Positions 29,317-30,303 of a DNA stretch of 30,303 bases are shown in pieces. Numbering within the stretch: position 1 is the first letter of the stretch; each line of letters begins with the position of its first letter. The stretch spans positions 1 to 30,303 of the forward strand of contig DATGIQ010000101.1 in NCBI GenBank assembly GCA_035295665.1, read 5' to 3'. This DNA is from DATGIQ01 sp035295665 (GTDB lineage Bacteria > Planctomycetota > Planctomycetia > Gemmatales > Gemmataceae). The notes under the pieces were generated by a model that worked only from the letters and a program-made list of their open reading frames with translations, was not told the DNA's origin and made no database searches. Made by a program: the position numbers and the translations under genes.

Positions 29317-30303
29317 CGCACTCTCCCTCCGTCTCTCAAGGTCAACGTTCCGGCTTCACCCTCATCGAGCTGTTGGTAGTGATCGCCATCATCGCGGTGC
29401 TGATTGGCCTGCTCTTGCCCGCCATCCAAAAGGTCCGCGAGGCCGCCAACCGCATGAGCTGCTCCAACAACCTCGAGCAAATCGGTCTGGCCATGCACAG
29501 CTATCATGATGTCTACGGGGCCTTGCCGCCCGACCGTATCGCGATGGGCTGGCCCACCTGGGCCGTCTTGATCCTTCCATACATCGAACAAGACAGTGTG
29601 TATAAGCTCTGGAACCTACAGAAACGCTACTACGAGCAGAATGGTCCAGTCGGCTCGGCGAGCGATCCCTGTCCGTACAACATCAAGACGTACTTTTGCC
29701 CGTCGCGCCGCAGTGTGCCGACCCAGCCGAGCGCGGACATGCCCAAGGCGGCCGATGTTGCTCCGGGCGGCTCGCCGCGGGGCGGGGGCATGTCGGATTA
29801 CGCAGACTGCGGCGGCACCAGCGGCTCCAACGGAGCCCTGGTCGAGGCCTGGGCATGGGTGTCCGACCCGCCGGGCCGGAACCTTGATTCGCTCAATCCG
29901 CTTCCCCCGCTCGGCACCCTGTGCACGAGCTTTCGCAGCAAAACGAACTTCGGCTCGATCGCGGATGGCTTGAGCAACACCTTGTTGGTCGGGGAGAAGT
30001 TCATTACCCCTGCTGACCTGCCCGGCACAGGGACGGATGGCAGCGTGTTCTCCAGCGGCAACGGTCAGGAGAATACGTTCCGCCGTTTTGTGGGCAACAA
30101 CGGGGCCAATCCGCCGGTGCTGCGTCCGCTGGTCCCCACCATCGAAGATCCCGGCCGAGATGCCAACGGCAGCCTGTGGGCCGATAAAGCCTTCGGCAGC
30201 TGGCATCCTGGCGTTTGCCTGTTTGTGTTTTGCGATGGCAGCGTCAAGGCGCTGCCGGTTACGATCAACATCAACACCCTCCAACTGCTCGGCGTGCGCA
30301 ACG
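29313..30303 (+). CDS. DUF1559 protein with prepilin-type N-terminus, 3' end outside window
   Basis: ATG 29313 overlaps the previous stop (ATGA) and has AGAGG upstream. The N-terminus QRSGFTLIELLVVIAIIAVL is a type IV prepilin/type II pseudopilin signal: cleavage before Phe, with the conserved Glu at +5. The family sequence follows, LLLPAIQKVREAANRMSCSN and NLEQIGLAMHSYHD. Later parts are typical of DUF1559 (FCPSRR, FGSIADGLSNTLLVGEKF, SWHPGVCLFVFCDGSVKALP). These proteins are hugely expanded in planctomycetes; they are membrane-anchored and cell-surface or periplasmic, and their function is not settled. 330 codons are visible and the frame remains open at the edge, with only the last few residues likely missing. 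Confidence 0.9.
   Translation, partial: MTHSPSVSQGQRSGFTLIELLVVIAIIAVLIGLLLPAIQKVREAANRMSCSNNLEQIGLAMHSYHDVYGALPPDRIAMGWPTWAVLILPYIEQDSVYKLWNLQKRYYEQNGPVGSASDPCPYNIKTYFCPSRRSVPTQPSADMPKAADVAPGGSPRGGGMSDYADCGGTSGSNGALVEAWAWVSDPPGRNLDSLNPLPPLGTLCTSFRSKTNFGSIADGLSNTLLVGEKFITPADLPGTGTDGSVFSSGNGQENTFRRFVGNNGANPPVLRPLVPTIEDPGRDANGSLWADKAFGSWHPGVCLFVFCDGSVKALPVTININTLQLLGVRN

Noticed and set aside
1..30303. CRISPR arrays, rRNA and tRNA genes
   Set aside because: No regularly spaced direct repeats and no conserved rRNA or tRNA segments were noticed by eye; a covariance search (tRNAscan-SE, Infernal) would be needed to exclude a tRNA fully.

Overview
The window is about 30 kb of high-GC bacterial chromosome and looks like a planctomycete of the Gemmata lineage. 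The signs are a DUF1559 protein with a prepilin-type N-terminus, a PVC-type membrane dehydrogenase with HEAT repeats and a C-terminal cytochrome c, a FecR-type regulator, surface proteins that open with a LEPR-like export motif (ESLEARSLL, LEPLEVRMVP), and gene pairs typical of large planctomycete genomes. This assignment comes from protein recognition, not from an rRNA gene; no rRNA or tRNA gene was recognised.

Layout. 1-1867 (-): N-terminal part of a secreted S53 (sedolisin) peptidase with a repetitive tail that runs off the left edge. 1868-2354: regulatory gap with a candidate small structured RNA. 2355-5215 (+): orphan phage packaging pair, large terminase and portal. 5221-9771 (-): two-gene operon for secreted proteins, PVC dehydrogenase/cytochrome c then a beta-propeller protein. 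9772-10114: divergent gap holding a strong-looking promoter and a 27-residue membrane peptide. 10115-12249 (-): P1 (DmpA-like) peptidase and a methyltransferase that appears to start at a non-AUG codon. 12341-14824 (+): O-antigen ligase-like polymerase with a C-terminal TPR region. 14825-15882 (+): AT-rich control region, an unknown gene and a zinc-ribbon gene. 15910-17741 (-): small unknown gene and a phytoene-desaturase-like oxidoreductase. 18073-18645 (+): DEDDh exonuclease.

18655-22871 (-) is the most interesting block: histone-deacetylase-like hydrolase, RyR-domain protein, TPR/SLOG-like/class III nucleotidyl cyclase, P-II protein and receiver-like protein, all on one strand. The RyR and cyclase genes look like a sensor/cyclase pair in which the cyclase has both canonical substrate-choosing residues replaced. 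The P-II protein has its own near-consensus promoter and lacks the uridylylated tyrosine of its T-loop.

23000-25006 (+): fusion of a sugar-phosphate isomerase/epimerase-like barrel with a Cgl0159/aldolase-like barrel. 25007-25643: relic of a MazE/AbrB antitoxin, a LapA-domain membrane protein and a perfect 25-bp inverted repeat. 25644-27368 (-): gamma-glutamyltransferase. 27369-28389: gene debris, comprising an orphan terminator, the N-terminus of a surface protein and an internally deleted IS1380-type transposase. 28390-30303 (+): a FecR-like protein that seems N-terminally shortened, overlapping by four bases a DUF1559 pseudopilin-like gene that runs off the right edge.
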